61,351 bases of DNA, taken from NCBI RefSeq assembly GCF_012396365.1, contig NZ_JAAXPG010000040.1, positions 1 through 61,351 on the forward strand, read 5' to 3'. The stretch comes from Nocardiopsis alborubida (GTDB taxonomy: Bacteria > Actinomycetota > Actinomycetes > Streptosporangiales > Streptosporangiaceae). Of this stretch, positions 26,980-34,916 are shown one piece after another; the first letter of the stretch is position 1; every line of letters begins with the position of its first letter. Under the pieces are notes generated by a model. The model made no database searches and was not told the DNA's origin. It saw only the letters and a list, made by a program, of their open reading frames with translations. Both the position numbers and the translations under genes were made by a program.

Positions 26980-27172
26980 GTTCGTACCTGTTGTCGTGAG
27001 AAGCACGGGTTCCGGACCAGGTCCCGGGGTTGTCAGTACAGCCGCCGGGACTTTTCTTCGGCCGTCGTCACAGTCCCACCAGAAGTCCTCTTCAGCTACC
27101 AACCTCTGGGATATCCGAAATTTCTCGGTGAATCTCGTTGGCGGCTGATAGCAGGCTGATAGAAAGCAATAC

Positions 27173-27985
27173 ATGGTGAACGAGGTCGATCCGAAGGCTC
27201 AGAGGTTCGGCGCCGAGGTACGTCGGATCCGCGAGCAGGCAGGGCTTTCACAGACCAGACTGGCAAGCCTGATCCCGGCATCCCAGGCGACGGTCAGTGA
27301 TATCGAACTGGGCAAGACGCCCGCCAAAAAGGTCACCGCACAACGAATCGGTCAGGCGCTCAACAGCGAGGAACGGCTAGTCTCCGTGTGGGAGGACCAG
27401 TACGAGGGGTACAAGCCCCCGGACTGGTACAAGGAACTGCCACTCGTGGAGCAGCGGGCCACGCAGATCCAGCAGTACCACCCCTTGCTCGTCCCAGGTC
27501 TTCTGCAAACCCGTGATTACATGCGAGCCACGATCAGGGCCCCCCAGAAGGCAGCACAGCAGGAAGCCATAGACGCGAAGGTGGAAGAAAGGAGCGAGCG
27601 TCAAAATTTCCTGAAGCGCGAAAACCCACCCTTCTACTCGGTCGTTTTGGACGAAACCGTGCTGTATCGACGCATCGGAAGCCCTGACACGATGCGAGGT
27701 CAGCTCGAATACCTGTTGGAGGCCTCGTCCCGGAGCCGCATGGAGGTTCTGGTCATCCCCGCAGACACCTGGAACCACCCAGGTTTGGACAACGGGGTTA
27801 TATTGCTGAAGGTTCCGGATTCCGGAACGCTCCTCTACCTGGAGACAGGACCCATCGGAGGAGTGATATCTGATACCGGAATGGTCGATGAGTACATCTC
27901 TTTGATGAGTGATCTGCGGGGACTGGCTCTGCCTCCCAATCAGACACGGTCGTTGATCAAGAAAGTGCTAGGAGAAATCGAGTGA
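27173..27985 (+). CDS. XRE-family regulator with DUF5753 domain (WhiJ/Scr1 type)
   Basis: A 270-residue regulator. The helix-turn-helix is at about 10-65 (LSQTRLASLIPASQATVSDIE). A DUF5753 domain follows, with IQQYHPLLVPGLLQTRDYMR and the C-terminal FAE-like LIKKVLGEI tail. The family acts with small DUF397 partners to control differentiation or antibiotic genes. It is clearly less GC-rich than its neighbours, a sign of separate ancestry. The start at ATG 27173 is the first in frame. Its stop overlaps the next gene (GTGA). Confidence 0.88.
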   Translation: MVNEVDPKAQRFGAEVRRIREQAGLSQTRLASLIPASQATVSDIELGKTPAKKVTAQRIGQALNSEERLVSVWEDQYEGYKPPDWYKELPLVEQRATQIQQYHPLLVPGLLQTRDYMRATIRAPQKAAQQEAIDAKVEERSERQNFLKRENPPFYSVVLDETVLYRRIGSPDTMRGQLEYLLEASSRSRMEVLVIPADTWNHPGLDNGVILLKVPDSGTLLYLETGPIGGVISDTGMVDEYISLMSDLRGLALPPNQTRSLIKKVLGEIE

Positions 27986-28227
27986 CCCCTGAAGGAACAC
28001 GACACGAACCCACGTACAGCACTGGCGACGTGGACCAGGTGAAGTTCTGTCCGACCGCACCCTCATGGCACAAGAGCAGCTACAGCATCGCCGACACCAA
28101 CTGTGTCGAGGTCGCCGAGGGCTTCACCACGGCCGTGCGGGACACGCAGAACCGCGAGCTGGGACACCTGTCGTTCGCGGTCACCGAGTGGACCGCGCTC
28201 GTGGACTCGCTCAAGAGCCTCGGCTAG
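27982..28227 (+). CDS. DUF397 small protein, partner of the XRE regulator
   Basis: An 81-residue DUF397 protein: WHKSSYSIADTNCVEVAEG, then AVRDTQNRELGHLSFAVTEW and a final LVDSLKS. These proteins pair with DUF5753 XRE regulators and modulate or antagonise them. GTG overlaps the regulator stop with AGGAGA upstream, so the two are made together. Confidence 0.88.
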   Translation: MTPEGTRHEPTYSTGDVDQVKFCPTAPSWHKSSYSIADTNCVEVAEGFTTAVRDTQNRELGHLSFAVTEWTALVDSLKSLG

Positions 28228-28241
28228 CCACCGGAGGCTAC

Positions 28242-28271
28242 GGGGCGGCACTCCTCACGTGGTGCCGCTCC
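28242..28271 (+). terminator. Terminator after the XRE/DUF397 pair
   Basis: GGGGCGGCAC pairs with GTGCCGCTCC (one G-U) across a 10-nt loop and is followed by TTCTTT. Confidence 0.75.
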
Positions 28272-28575
28272 TTCTTTATGCCTCCACATAATTCCGGACA
28301 TTCACAACAAAAGCCATTAGTTGCGGCATTAGATACCAACCAAAGTGAACCCGTCGGAGCCAGCCAATAACCCCCCACAGGACCCTGAGCTGCGGCGATG
28401 CCGTCAACCCGAAATTACCCTGGAGTAGTTCGCAGAAAAGTTCGCTTCCACTCCGCCCCTGCCCTTAATCTGGCACCGGACACACAACTCCATCCACACA
28501 ATGACCCCGCGACGGTTGTCACCGTCCGGGGCCGTGGCCAGCAACTTCACCCCTTTAACAACAAGGATTGCCAGC
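28272..28575. other. AT-richer intergenic spacer
   Basis: About 300 bases of lower GC than the surroundings, with no gene I can support. A short open frame (about 28398-28589) lacks a ribosome site and has no coding bias. Confidence 0.4.
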
Positions 28576-29232
28576 ATGCGCCAGTTTAGCGCTGCGGCCC
28601 TGATCCGCGCCTTCGGCATGGTCAAGGCCCTCTTCGCGCCCCCGTGCGGACGCCACTCCGCCACCGGCGGCCGTCGCCGCCGCTCCACCCGGGTCCGCCG
28701 CTACGTCCCGGTTCCCGCCCAGGTCCGCGTTCCGGTCGAGGCCGCCACGCCTCCCGCACGAAACGACCGGGCTCCCGAACGCCCCGAGCGACCCAGGCAC
28801 CCCGAGCGCCCCGCCGCTCCCGCTCCCGCCCTCTCGCCCCGTCTGGCCCCGCCGAGCGCGCGCTTCCCCGCCGAGGACATCGCCCTGGTCCGCCCCTACT
28901 ACGCGGCCCGAGAACAGGCCCGCGCAGAGGCTCGCGCGGGAACCCGCGAGCCCGGAGCCGCGCGGGTCCGGCGCGAGGTGACCATCCGCCTCGACCAGCG
29001 AACCAGCACGAACACCCCGTTCTCCGGCGACCTCCTGGCGACCGACTCCGCCCCGGTACCCGCCCCCCGTCCTCCGTCCCCCGCGTGCGAGGACCCCGAG
29101 GACTGGCGCGCGTTCACCCGGCTCGCCCGCGTCTGGCTCGACCAGCAGCAGCAACGAGCCGAGCTGACGCAGCGAGCACGGCAGGCACCTCAGCCCCGCG
29201 CGGAGCACCACCGACAGGCGGTCCCGGCATGA
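28576..29232 (+). CDS. Arg/Pro-rich protein of unknown function
   Basis: A 218-residue basic, proline-rich and largely disordered protein. Only the N-terminal MRQFSAAALIRAFGMVKALF (amphipathic or membrane-associating) and a C-terminal acidic/helical patch (DPEDWRAFTRLARVWLDQQQ) look structured. I do not recognise it. The stop overlaps the start of the ATP-binding protein gene, so the two are coupled and probably work together. ATG at 28576 is the start; the ribosome site is weak. Confidence 0.6.
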   Translation: MRQFSAAALIRAFGMVKALFAPPCGRHSATGGRRRRSTRVRRYVPVPAQVRVPVEAATPPARNDRAPERPERPRHPERPAAPAPALSPRLAPPSARFPAEDIALVRPYYAAREQARAEARAGTREPGAARVRREVTIRLDQRTSTNTPFSGDLLATDSAPVPAPRPPSPACEDPEDWRAFTRLARVWLDQQQQRAELTQRARQAPQPRAEHHRQAVPA

Positions 29233-29732
29233 TCTTCCTGAGCACACCCAAGATTCCGCGCCCCCTCGTCCGCTGGGAGCACCGCGTCTACCCGGGAGCG
29301 CTGGACCAGCTCGCGCGGGTCCGCGCCGACCTCGCGGCCGACCTGGCCGGTTTCGACGGCGACCTCGTCGAGACCGTGCGGCTGTGCGCCAGCGAGCTGT
29401 TCGCGAACTCCGTCAAGTACACGGATTCAGGAGAGAGGGACGGCGAGGTCGTCCGCGCGCTGTCGATGCCCGACGCGCGAACGCTCCGCTTCTCGGTGAG
29501 CGACTGCGGCGGAGGCGGCGCAGTCCCGGCCGTCCCGAAGGAACGGACGGAGGACGAGTGGAGCTGGGCCGAGGGCCAGCGCGGGCTGCTGCTCGTGCAG
29601 AACCTGTCCACAGCCTGGGGACACTTCCGCCTCGCACCCTGGGCCGACCTGGGCACCCACGTGTGGGCCACCTTCACAGTCCCCCCGGGCGGTGCTCCAC
29701 CCGTCACGCGCCCCTACGTCCTCACCCGCTGA
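29229..29732 (+). CDS. RsbW-like ATP-binding regulatory protein
   Basis: A 167-residue GHKL ATPase: N-box CASELFANSVKYT (about 57-69), G1 VSDCGGGG (about 97) and G2 EGQRGLLLVQNLS (about 118-130), then a C-terminal Pro-rich tail. These actinomycete proteins phosphorylate anti-anti-sigma factors or act in conservon-type regulation. It overlaps the preceding gene by ATGA. It is the second such ATPase in 3 kb but is not close in sequence to the one at 26443. Confidence 0.78.
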   Translation: MIFLSTPKIPRPLVRWEHRVYPGALDQLARVRADLAADLAGFDGDLVETVRLCASELFANSVKYTDSGERDGEVVRALSMPDARTLRFSVSDCGGGGAVPAVPKERTEDEWSWAEGQRGLLLVQNLSTAWGHFRLAPWADLGTHVWATFTVPPGGAPPVTRPYVLTR

Positions 29733-29783
29733 GACCGGAGGCCGATGAGGGCTGGAAAGAACATCGGCGGCCGCGTCCAGGCG

Positions 29784-30500
29784 TCACCCGCGTCCGCTGG
29801 CGCGCTGGACGAGGCCGCCGACGATGACCTCGACACCGGTTTCGAAGACCTCCTCCGCGCTGAGCCGCGCGAAGGCCGGGAGCGTGCGCCGAAGGTGCGG
29901 GTGGTCCGCCAGGTGCTCGGCGGAGAGGCCGGGCCGGGGCCCGGCGTCCGTCTTCTTCCCCGTACCCGTCTTCTTCTGCGTGCCCGCGTTCTCCGTCTTC
30001 TCCTCCCGGCCAGCGGAGTCCCTTCGGGAGGTGAAGCCCTCGACGGAGGAGAGGACGTGCGCGGTGAGGAGCTGGGAGACCGCCGCCGCCTCGTCCTCGG
30101 TGAAGCCCGCGCGGAGCAGGACGCGCAGCGTCGTCTCGATGTGCCCGAGCCGGTGGGGCCCCACGGGCGGGCGCTCCCGCAACAGCGCCGCGGCGTCCCG
30201 GTGGGCGAGCAGGAGCGCGCGGAACTGTCTCAGCCCGCTGACCAGCTGCTCGGGCCAGGGCAGGGTCTCGTCGATGCGGATCGCGTCGGCGCAGACGGCC
30301 TCGGCGACCAGGTCGAGCAGTTCGTCCTTGTTGCGGACGTGCCAGTACAGCGTGGGCGAGCGGACACCGAGCCTGTCGGCGAGGCGGCGCGTGCTCAGCC
30401 CCTCCAGCCCCGCCTCATCGAGCAGTTCGACGGCGGCCCGGATGATCCGCTGCCTGTCCAGAGCCTGTCTTCGGGGTTCCGGGGCGGGGAGCGCGTCCAT
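29784..30500 (-). CDS. TetR-family repressor with TetR_C domain
   Basis: A 238-residue repressor. The helix-turn-helix is at about 35-60 (LSTRRLADRLGVRSPTLYWH, the classical TetR recognition helix with the Thr-Leu-Tyr-Trp motif). A TetR_C ligand domain follows, with LLAHRDAAALL. A Lys/Thr-rich insert (about 165-195) is odd for the family. It starts at ATG 30500, only 12 bases from two tetO-like operators that it should bind. The neighbouring membrane protein gene is the likely target; the inducing ligand is unknown. Confidence 0.88.
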   Translation of the reverse strand: MDALPAPEPRRQALDRQRIIRAAVELLDEAGLEGLSTRRLADRLGVRSPTLYWHVRNKDELLDLVAEAVCADAIRIDETLPWPEQLVSGLRQFRALLLAHRDAAALLRERPPVGPHRLGHIETTLRVLLRAGFTEDEAAAVSQLLTAHVLSSVEGFTSRRDSAGREEKTENAGTQKKTGTGKKTDAGPRPGLSAEHLADHPHLRRTLPAFARLSAEEVFETGVEVIVGGLVQRASGRG

Positions 30501-30511
30501 GACACGGCAAC

Positions 30512-30544
30512 CTATCACTGGTAGAGTTCTCTATCACTGATAGA
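30512..30544. promoter_or_regulatory. Two tetO-like operators
   Basis: CTATCACTGGTAG (30512-30524) and TCTATCACTGATAGA (30530-30544) lie between the divergent repressor and membrane-protein genes. The second is a perfect 7+1+7 palindrome close to the classical tet operator; the first has one mismatch. Their centres are about 19 bases apart, as in the tandem operators of tet systems. TetR binding here should repress both genes. Confidence 0.85.
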
Positions 30545-30563
30545 GGGCAATGCGGGAGACGCC

Positions 30564-31085
30564 ATGGAGACCACCTCCGCCCCGAAGCGACGACCGACCA
30601 CCGACACCGTCTGGACACGGCGGCTACAGGTGCTCACCGCCGTCTGCTCAGCCGTCTTCGCCGTCGGCACCGCACTCCAGAACTTCGCCGTCGTGGACGG
30701 GGAGATGATGCGCCACACCATGGAGGCGGCCGGGATGAGCGGGGCGCAGGCAGCGCGGGAGGCCCCCGGATTCCTCCTCGGGTTCCGCGCGGTCGGCTGC
30801 CTGTTCATCGTCGGCAACGCACTGGGGGTGCTCGCCCCGCTGGGCCGCACGTGGGTGTTCTGGCTGGTCGTCGCGGTCAACGCCGGACAGGCCGCGGGTG
30901 TCGTACTGATCCCGCCGGAGGTCTTCCACACCTCGGTCGACCTGTACGGACCGGTCGGCCTGCTGCCCACCGCGGTGACCGACGGCGGCGCCCTGCTCCT
31001 GCTCACGGTGCTTCTGGCCTTCTTCGCCATCTACCGCACGCCCTGGGCGCGGCGCCGCACCCAGGGCGGCCCGCCTCCGGGATGA
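30564..31085 (+). CDS. Four-helix membrane protein under TetR control
   Basis: A 173-residue protein with four hydrophobic segments (about 22-45, 72-92, 96-116, 130-155) and a basic C-terminal tail. I do not recognise a family. CGGGAG lies upstream of the ATG. The divergent TetR gene and two tetO-like sites make it the probable regulated gene, as for efflux or detoxification functions, but it is far too short for a TetA-type pump. Confidence 0.7.
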   Translation: METTSAPKRRPTTDTVWTRRLQVLTAVCSAVFAVGTALQNFAVVDGEMMRHTMEAAGMSGAQAAREAPGFLLGFRAVGCLFIVGNALGVLAPLGRTWVFWLVVAVNAGQAAGVVLIPPEVFHTSVDLYGPVGLLPTAVTDGGALLLLTVLLAFFAIYRTPWARRRTQGGPPPG

Positions 31086-31186
31086 CGGCCCGGCCCGCCC
31101 CGCGCGGCTCACGGGAACTCGCCCCCCGTTTTGGTATCCCCTGGGACACAACTCCCTCCCCCCTACTGGCGCCCGTGGCTACTGGG

Positions 31187-31208
31187 TAGTAACATTGACT
31201 TGTTACTA
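31187..31208. promoter_or_regulatory. Palindromic operator upstream of acyl-CoA dehydrogenase
   Basis: TAGTAACA and TGTTACTA form an 8-bp inverted repeat across TTGACT, about 55 bases before the gene. A second half-site-like TAGTCGGTAG overlaps its right arm. It looks like a TetR/FadR-type operator at the promoter. The binding protein is not in sight. Confidence 0.5.
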
Positions 31209-31262
31209 GTCGGTAGATCCGCGTGTACAGACACCGCGGCCAGGGACACAGCGGAGCTGTCC

Positions 31263-33080
31263 ATGACGCATTACAAGAGCAACCTGCGCGACATCGAGTT
31301 CAACCTCTTCGAGGTCTTCAGGCGCCAGGACGTACTGGGCCAGGCCCCCTTCGAGGAGCTCGACGAGGAGACCGCCCGCACGATCCTGGACGAGGTCAAC
31401 CGCCTCGCCACGGGCGTCATCGCGGAGTCCTTCGAGGACGCGGACCGCAACCCCCCGGTCTTCGACCCGAAGACGAACACCGTCGCGGTCCCCGAGAGCC
31501 TCAAGAAGTCCTACAAGGCCTACATGGACGCCGGCTGGTACAACCTCGACCTCCCCCAGGAGCTGGGCGGCCTGGGCGCCCCCCGCTCCCTGGTCTGGTC
31601 CGCGGCCGAGCTGGTCCTCGGCTCCAACCCCGCCGTGCACATGTACTCGGCCGGTCCCGGCTTCGCGAGCATCCTCCACTCGGAGGGCAACGAGGAGCAG
31701 AAGCGGTTCGCCGAGCTGGCCATCGAGCGCGGCTGGGGCGCCACCATGGTCCTGACCGAGCCGGACGCCGGTTCGGACGTCGGCGCGGGCCGCACCAAGG
31801 CCGTGGACCAGGGCGACGGCACCTGGCACATCGAGGGCGTGAAGCGCTTCATCACCTCGGCCGAGCAGGACATGACCGAGAACATCTTCCACCTGGTGCT
31901 CGCGCGTCCCGAGGGCGCCGGCCCCGGCACCAAGGGCCTCTCGCTCTTCCTGGTCCCCAAGTACCTCATCAACGAGGACGGCTCGCCCGGCGAGCGCAAC
32001 GGCGCCTACGTCACCAACGTCGAGCACAAGATGGGGCTCAAGGCCTCCACCACCTGTGAGCTGACCTTCGGCGACAAGCACCCCGCCGTCGGCTACCTCG
32101 TGGGCGACAAGCACGACGGCATCCGCCAGATGTTCCTCGTCATCGAGTACGCGCGCATGATGGTCGGGACGAAGGCGATCGCCACCCTGTCCACCGGCTA
32201 CCTCAACGCCCTGGAGTACGCCAAGGAGCGCGTGCAGGGCAACGACCTGGCCGCGGGCAAGGACTCCCCCAAGGTGACCATCACCCACCACCCGGACGTG
32301 CGCCGCAGCCTCATGACGCAGAAGTCCTACGTGGAGGCCATGCGCGCCCTGGTGCTCTACACCGCCACCCAGCAGGACGCGATCCAGATCGCGCACCGCA
32401 CGGGCCAGGACGCCACGGAGCTTGAGGCCATGAACGACCTCCTGCTGCCGATCGTCAAGGGCGTGGGCTCCGAGCGCTCCTACGCGCTGCTCGCCGAGTC
32501 CCTCCAGACCCTGGGCGGCTCCGGGTTCCTCCAGGAGTACCCGATCGAGCAGTACATCCGGGACGCCAAGATCGACACCCTCTACGAGGGCACCACCGCG
32601 ATCCAGGCCCAGGACTTCTTCTTCCGCAAGATCGTGAGGAACGGCGGCCAGGCCCTGGGCAAGCTGGCCGGGGAGATCAAGGCCTTCGCGCAGAGCGACG
32701 CGGGCAACGGCCAGCTCAAGCAGGAGCGCGCGCTGCTCCTGGAGGCGGCCGAGAACGTCGAGAAGATCGTCGAGCTCATGGTCGGCCACGCGATGGGCTC
32801 CACCGAGGACGCGCGCGAGCTGTACAAGGTGGGCCTGAACTCCACCCGCCTGCTCATGGCCTTCGGTGACGTCGTCCTGTCCTGGCTGCTGCTGCGCCAG
32901 GCCGAGGTGGCCCTCAACAGCATCGACGGCGCCAGCGACGAGGACAAGAACTTCTACACCGGCAAGATCGCCGCCGCGCGCTTCTTCGCCGAGCAGTTCC
33001 TGCCGCGCATCGCCGCCGAGCGCCGCATCGCGGAGGGCGTGACGGTGGACCTGATGGACGTCCCCGAGTCCGCCTTCTAA
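31263..33080 (+). CDS. Acyl-CoA dehydrogenase, long FadE type
   Basis: A 605-residue flavoenzyme that makes the trans-2 double bond in fatty acyl-CoA. N-terminal and middle domains contain MVLTEPDAGSDVG and FITSAEQDMTEN. The C-terminal catalytic block YEGTTAIQAQDFFF places the base Glu442. An extra C-terminal helical domain (about 470-605) marks the long actinobacterial type. ATG 31263 is chosen because the conserved N-terminus (MTHYKSNLRDIEFNL) begins there; the frame opens earlier but runs through the operator. It stands alone in an operon with its own terminator. Confidence 0.93.
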   Translation: MTHYKSNLRDIEFNLFEVFRRQDVLGQAPFEELDEETARTILDEVNRLATGVIAESFEDADRNPPVFDPKTNTVAVPESLKKSYKAYMDAGWYNLDLPQELGGLGAPRSLVWSAAELVLGSNPAVHMYSAGPGFASILHSEGNEEQKRFAELAIERGWGATMVLTEPDAGSDVGAGRTKAVDQGDGTWHIEGVKRFITSAEQDMTENIFHLVLARPEGAGPGTKGLSLFLVPKYLINEDGSPGERNGAYVTNVEHKMGLKASTTCELTFGDKHPAVGYLVGDKHDGIRQMFLVIEYARMMVGTKAIATLSTGYLNALEYAKERVQGNDLAAGKDSPKVTITHHPDVRRSLMTQKSYVEAMRALVLYTATQQDAIQIAHRTGQDATELEAMNDLLLPIVKGVGSERSYALLAESLQTLGGSGFLQEYPIEQYIRDAKIDTLYEGTTAIQAQDFFFRKIVRNGGQALGKLAGEIKAFAQSDAGNGQLKQERALLLEAAENVEKIVELMVGHAMGSTEDARELYKVGLNSTRLLMAFGDVVLSWLLLRQAEVALNSIDGASDEDKNFYTGKIAAARFFAEQFLPRIAAERRIAEGVTVDLMDVPESAF

Positions 33081-33097
33081 CCACGTCGGACCCAGCG

Positions 33098-33133
33098 GGA
33101 GGGCGGGGCGGCCACCGGGCCGCCCCGCCCTCC
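33098..33133 (+). terminator. Strong terminator of acyl-CoA dehydrogenase
   Basis: A perfect 16-bp GC-rich stem (GGAGGGCGGGGCGGCC and its complement) with a 4-nt loop, 17 bases after the stop. Confidence 0.85.
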
Positions 33134-33162
33134 GGTCATCCCGCCTCCGGCAGATGCCTAGG

Positions 33163-33213
33163 TCAGACCGTTCTCAGCCGCTCCACCGGCTGCCCCGTGA
33201 TCCCCGGGATCAT
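33163..33213 (-). pseudogene. Possible vapC remnant
   Basis: An ATG overlapping the antitoxin stop (GAATGATCC) opens a 16-codon frame, MIPGITGQPVERLRTV. The expected toxin gene of about 400 bases is absent, because the acyl-CoA dehydrogenase terminator follows at once. The peptide resembles the last strand of VapC proteins, suggesting an internal deletion. The evidence is slight. Confidence 0.35.
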
Positions 33214-33431
33214 TCCCACGCCCGTTTCATGGCCTCCGGATCAGCGAAGTCGGGGAAGGCTTCGGAAAAGCGCGCCAGATCGTCCACGGTCACCGCACCG
33301 CCGGAGGGGTGCGCTGTCCGCTCCAGCAGACGTCTCAGGTACTCGCTACGCGACAGTCCCTGTCTCCTGGCATCCGCGTCGATGACTTCCAGGACGCCTT
33401 CCGGCACGTTCCGGATCAGCACGTCGGCCAT
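33210..33431 (-). CDS. VapB/FitA-like ribbon-helix-helix antitoxin, orphan
   Basis: A 73-residue antitoxin. It has MADVLIRNVPEGVLEVID and ARRQGLSRSEYLRRLLER (ribbon-helix-helix), then an acidic toxin-binding tail FSEAFPDFADPEAMKRAWE. Starts at ATG 33431 with GGAGGT upstream on the minus strand. Normally a VapC PIN-domain RNase gene overlaps the stop, but here none is present. Confidence 0.85.
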   Translation of the reverse strand: MADVLIRNVPEGVLEVIDADARRQGLSRSEYLRRLLERTAHPSGGAVTVDDLARFSEAFPDFADPEAMKRAWE

Positions 33432-33531
33432 GGGACCACCTCCAAGCGGTATCCGAGGATCATCCCGAAGTTCCATCGCCGAAGGAGCGTGACGGTGGAC
33501 AAGCGGGACGCCCCGCGCCACGGTCCCGTGC

Positions 33532-33633
33532 GCACGGGACGCGCCGGGCGAGGCTCACCGGCTCCGGTCCCACGTGCACGGGACGCGCCGGGCGAGGCTC
33601 ACCGGCTCCGGTCCCACGTGCACGGGACACGCC
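33532..33633. repeat. Tandem 44-bp repeat, 2.3 copies
   Basis: Two exact 44-bp units (33532-33575, 33576-33619) start GCACGGGACGCGCCGGGCGA, followed by a partial third. More degenerate pieces (CCCACGTGTACGGG) continue to 33690. It lies between the antitoxin promoter and the SDR gene. Confidence 0.85.
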
Positions 33634-33752
33634 CGCTCGGACAGCTCCGCTGCGCGCCCGCGGCCCCGCTCCCACGTGTACGGGGGGTGGCGCTGGGTAG
33701 CCGCTCACCCGAGCGCGTGCGCCGCCGGGAGGCGCACGGAAGGGGGTAGGGC

Positions 33753-34586
33753 ATGGCACGCGACGACCGCGTCGAGGGAGCAGGGGAGTTCGACGACTAC
33801 GACCGCGTGGCGGTGGTGACGGGCGCGGACAGCGGAATCGGCCGGGCGACGGCGATCCGCCTCGCGCAGCAGGGCTTCGACATCGGTGTCACCTTCCACA
33901 GCGATGCGGAGGGCGTGCACCGCACGGAGGCCGAGATCCGCGAGACCGGCCGCCGGGTGTCCGTCCGCCAGCACGACCTCTCCGACCCCGTGCGGGGCTC
34001 GGAGGCCGTCGCCGAGCTGATCGATGACCTCGGCGGCATCGGCGTCCTGGTCAACAACGCGGGCACCGGCTCCGGGGAGCACCTGCTGGAGACCAGCTAC
34101 GAGCGCTGGCGCGAGGTGCTGTCCGTGGACCTGGACGCGCCCTTTCTGTGCTCGAAGATCGCGGCCACGCACATGCGCGAAGCCGGTCGCGGCGGCCGCA
34201 TCGTCAACATCACCAGCGTGCACGAGGAGTTCCCCCGGGTGACCGCGGGCGCCTACTGCACCGCCAAGGGCGGCCTGAAGCTGCTCACCCGCGTCCTGGC
34301 CCTGGAACTGGGCCTGTACGGCATCACCGTGAACGCGGTGGCGCCCGGCGAGATCGCCACGCCAATGACCGGCCAGCACGAGGAGGAGCCCGCGCTGGAC
34401 TCGCGCGCCGGGTACCCGCTGCCCCGGCCGGGCCACGCCTACGAGGTGGCGGAGGCCGTGGCCTTCCTCGCCAAACCGGAGGCGTCCTACGTCACCGGCG
34501 CCTCGCTGTTCGTGGACGGCGGGCTCTCCCTGATGGGCCCGCAGGCCGGGGGCGCGCTCCAGGACGCCACCTGGCGCGCGGGCTGA
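33753..34586 (+). CDS. SDR-family oxidoreductase
   Basis: A 277-residue classical short-chain dehydrogenase. Cofactor motif VVTGADSGIG (about 21-30), LVNNAGTG (about 98-105), catalytic Ser155, Tyr168 and Lys172 (YCTAK), and the C-terminal YVTGASLFVDGG. Position 46 is Phe-His-Ser in TFHSDAE rather than Asp, which favours NADP. GGAAGGGGG precedes the ATG. A 15-residue N-terminal extension is unusual. Substrate is not predictable. Confidence 0.9.
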   Translation: MARDDRVEGAGEFDDYDRVAVVTGADSGIGRATAIRLAQQGFDIGVTFHSDAEGVHRTEAEIRETGRRVSVRQHDLSDPVRGSEAVAELIDDLGGIGVLVNNAGTGSGEHLLETSYERWREVLSVDLDAPFLCSKIAATHMREAGRGGRIVNITSVHEEFPRVTAGAYCTAKGGLKLLTRVLALELGLYGITVNAVAPGEIATPMTGQHEEEPALDSRAGYPLPRPGHAYEVAEAVAFLAKPEASYVTGASLFVDGGLSLMGPQAGGALQDATWRAG

Positions 34587-34688
34587 CCCCGCCCGCACCC
34601 GGAACCCGCCGCCGCGGCCCGCTGGGTGGCTCCGGCCCGCCCCGGCGCCACCCCGTGGGCCGTGCGCGGCGGTTCCTCCCGCTCAGGG

Positions 34689-34749
34689 GGCGGTCCCGTC
34701 CCCGGCGTTACCGTCGGCGGTCGACGGCGGCGCCGGGGACGGGACCGCC
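34689..34749. terminator. Bidirectional terminator with 19-bp stem
   Basis: GGCGGTCCCGTCCCCGGCG (34689-34707) is perfectly complementary to 34731-34749, and a second short stem (CCGTCG/CGACGG) nests in the loop. It sits between the convergent SDR and PPOX genes. Confidence 0.75.
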
Positions 34750-34802
34750 GCCGAACGCACGCGCACCGCGCCGTCGCTGTTTCGGCGCGCCTCAGCGCCC
34801 CG

Positions 34803-34916
34803 TGCCGTCACTGCTCCGGCGCGTCGTCAGCGTTCCGACGGGCCGAGTGTTCCGACGTGCCGTCAATGTCCCGGCATGCCGACTGTCCCGGCGCGTCGTC
34901 AGTGTCCCGACGTACT
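34803..34916. repeat. Six degenerate tandem repeats of 17-20 bp
   Basis: Units approximate CGTCAGTGTCCCGACGTGC and run into the stop codon of the PPOX gene; the last unit encodes its final residues. Read from the minus strand they would append STSG-like codons, so the gene end may have moved through repeat slippage. Confidence 0.65.

Noticed and set aside
28398..28589. A 63-codon plus-strand open frame.
   Set aside because: No ribosome site, no codon bias and it overlaps the next gene start.
33753..34586. A specific name (for example 3-oxoacyl-ACP reductase) for the SDR.
   Set aside because: The motifs fix only the superfamily; no neighbouring pathway gene supports a substrate.
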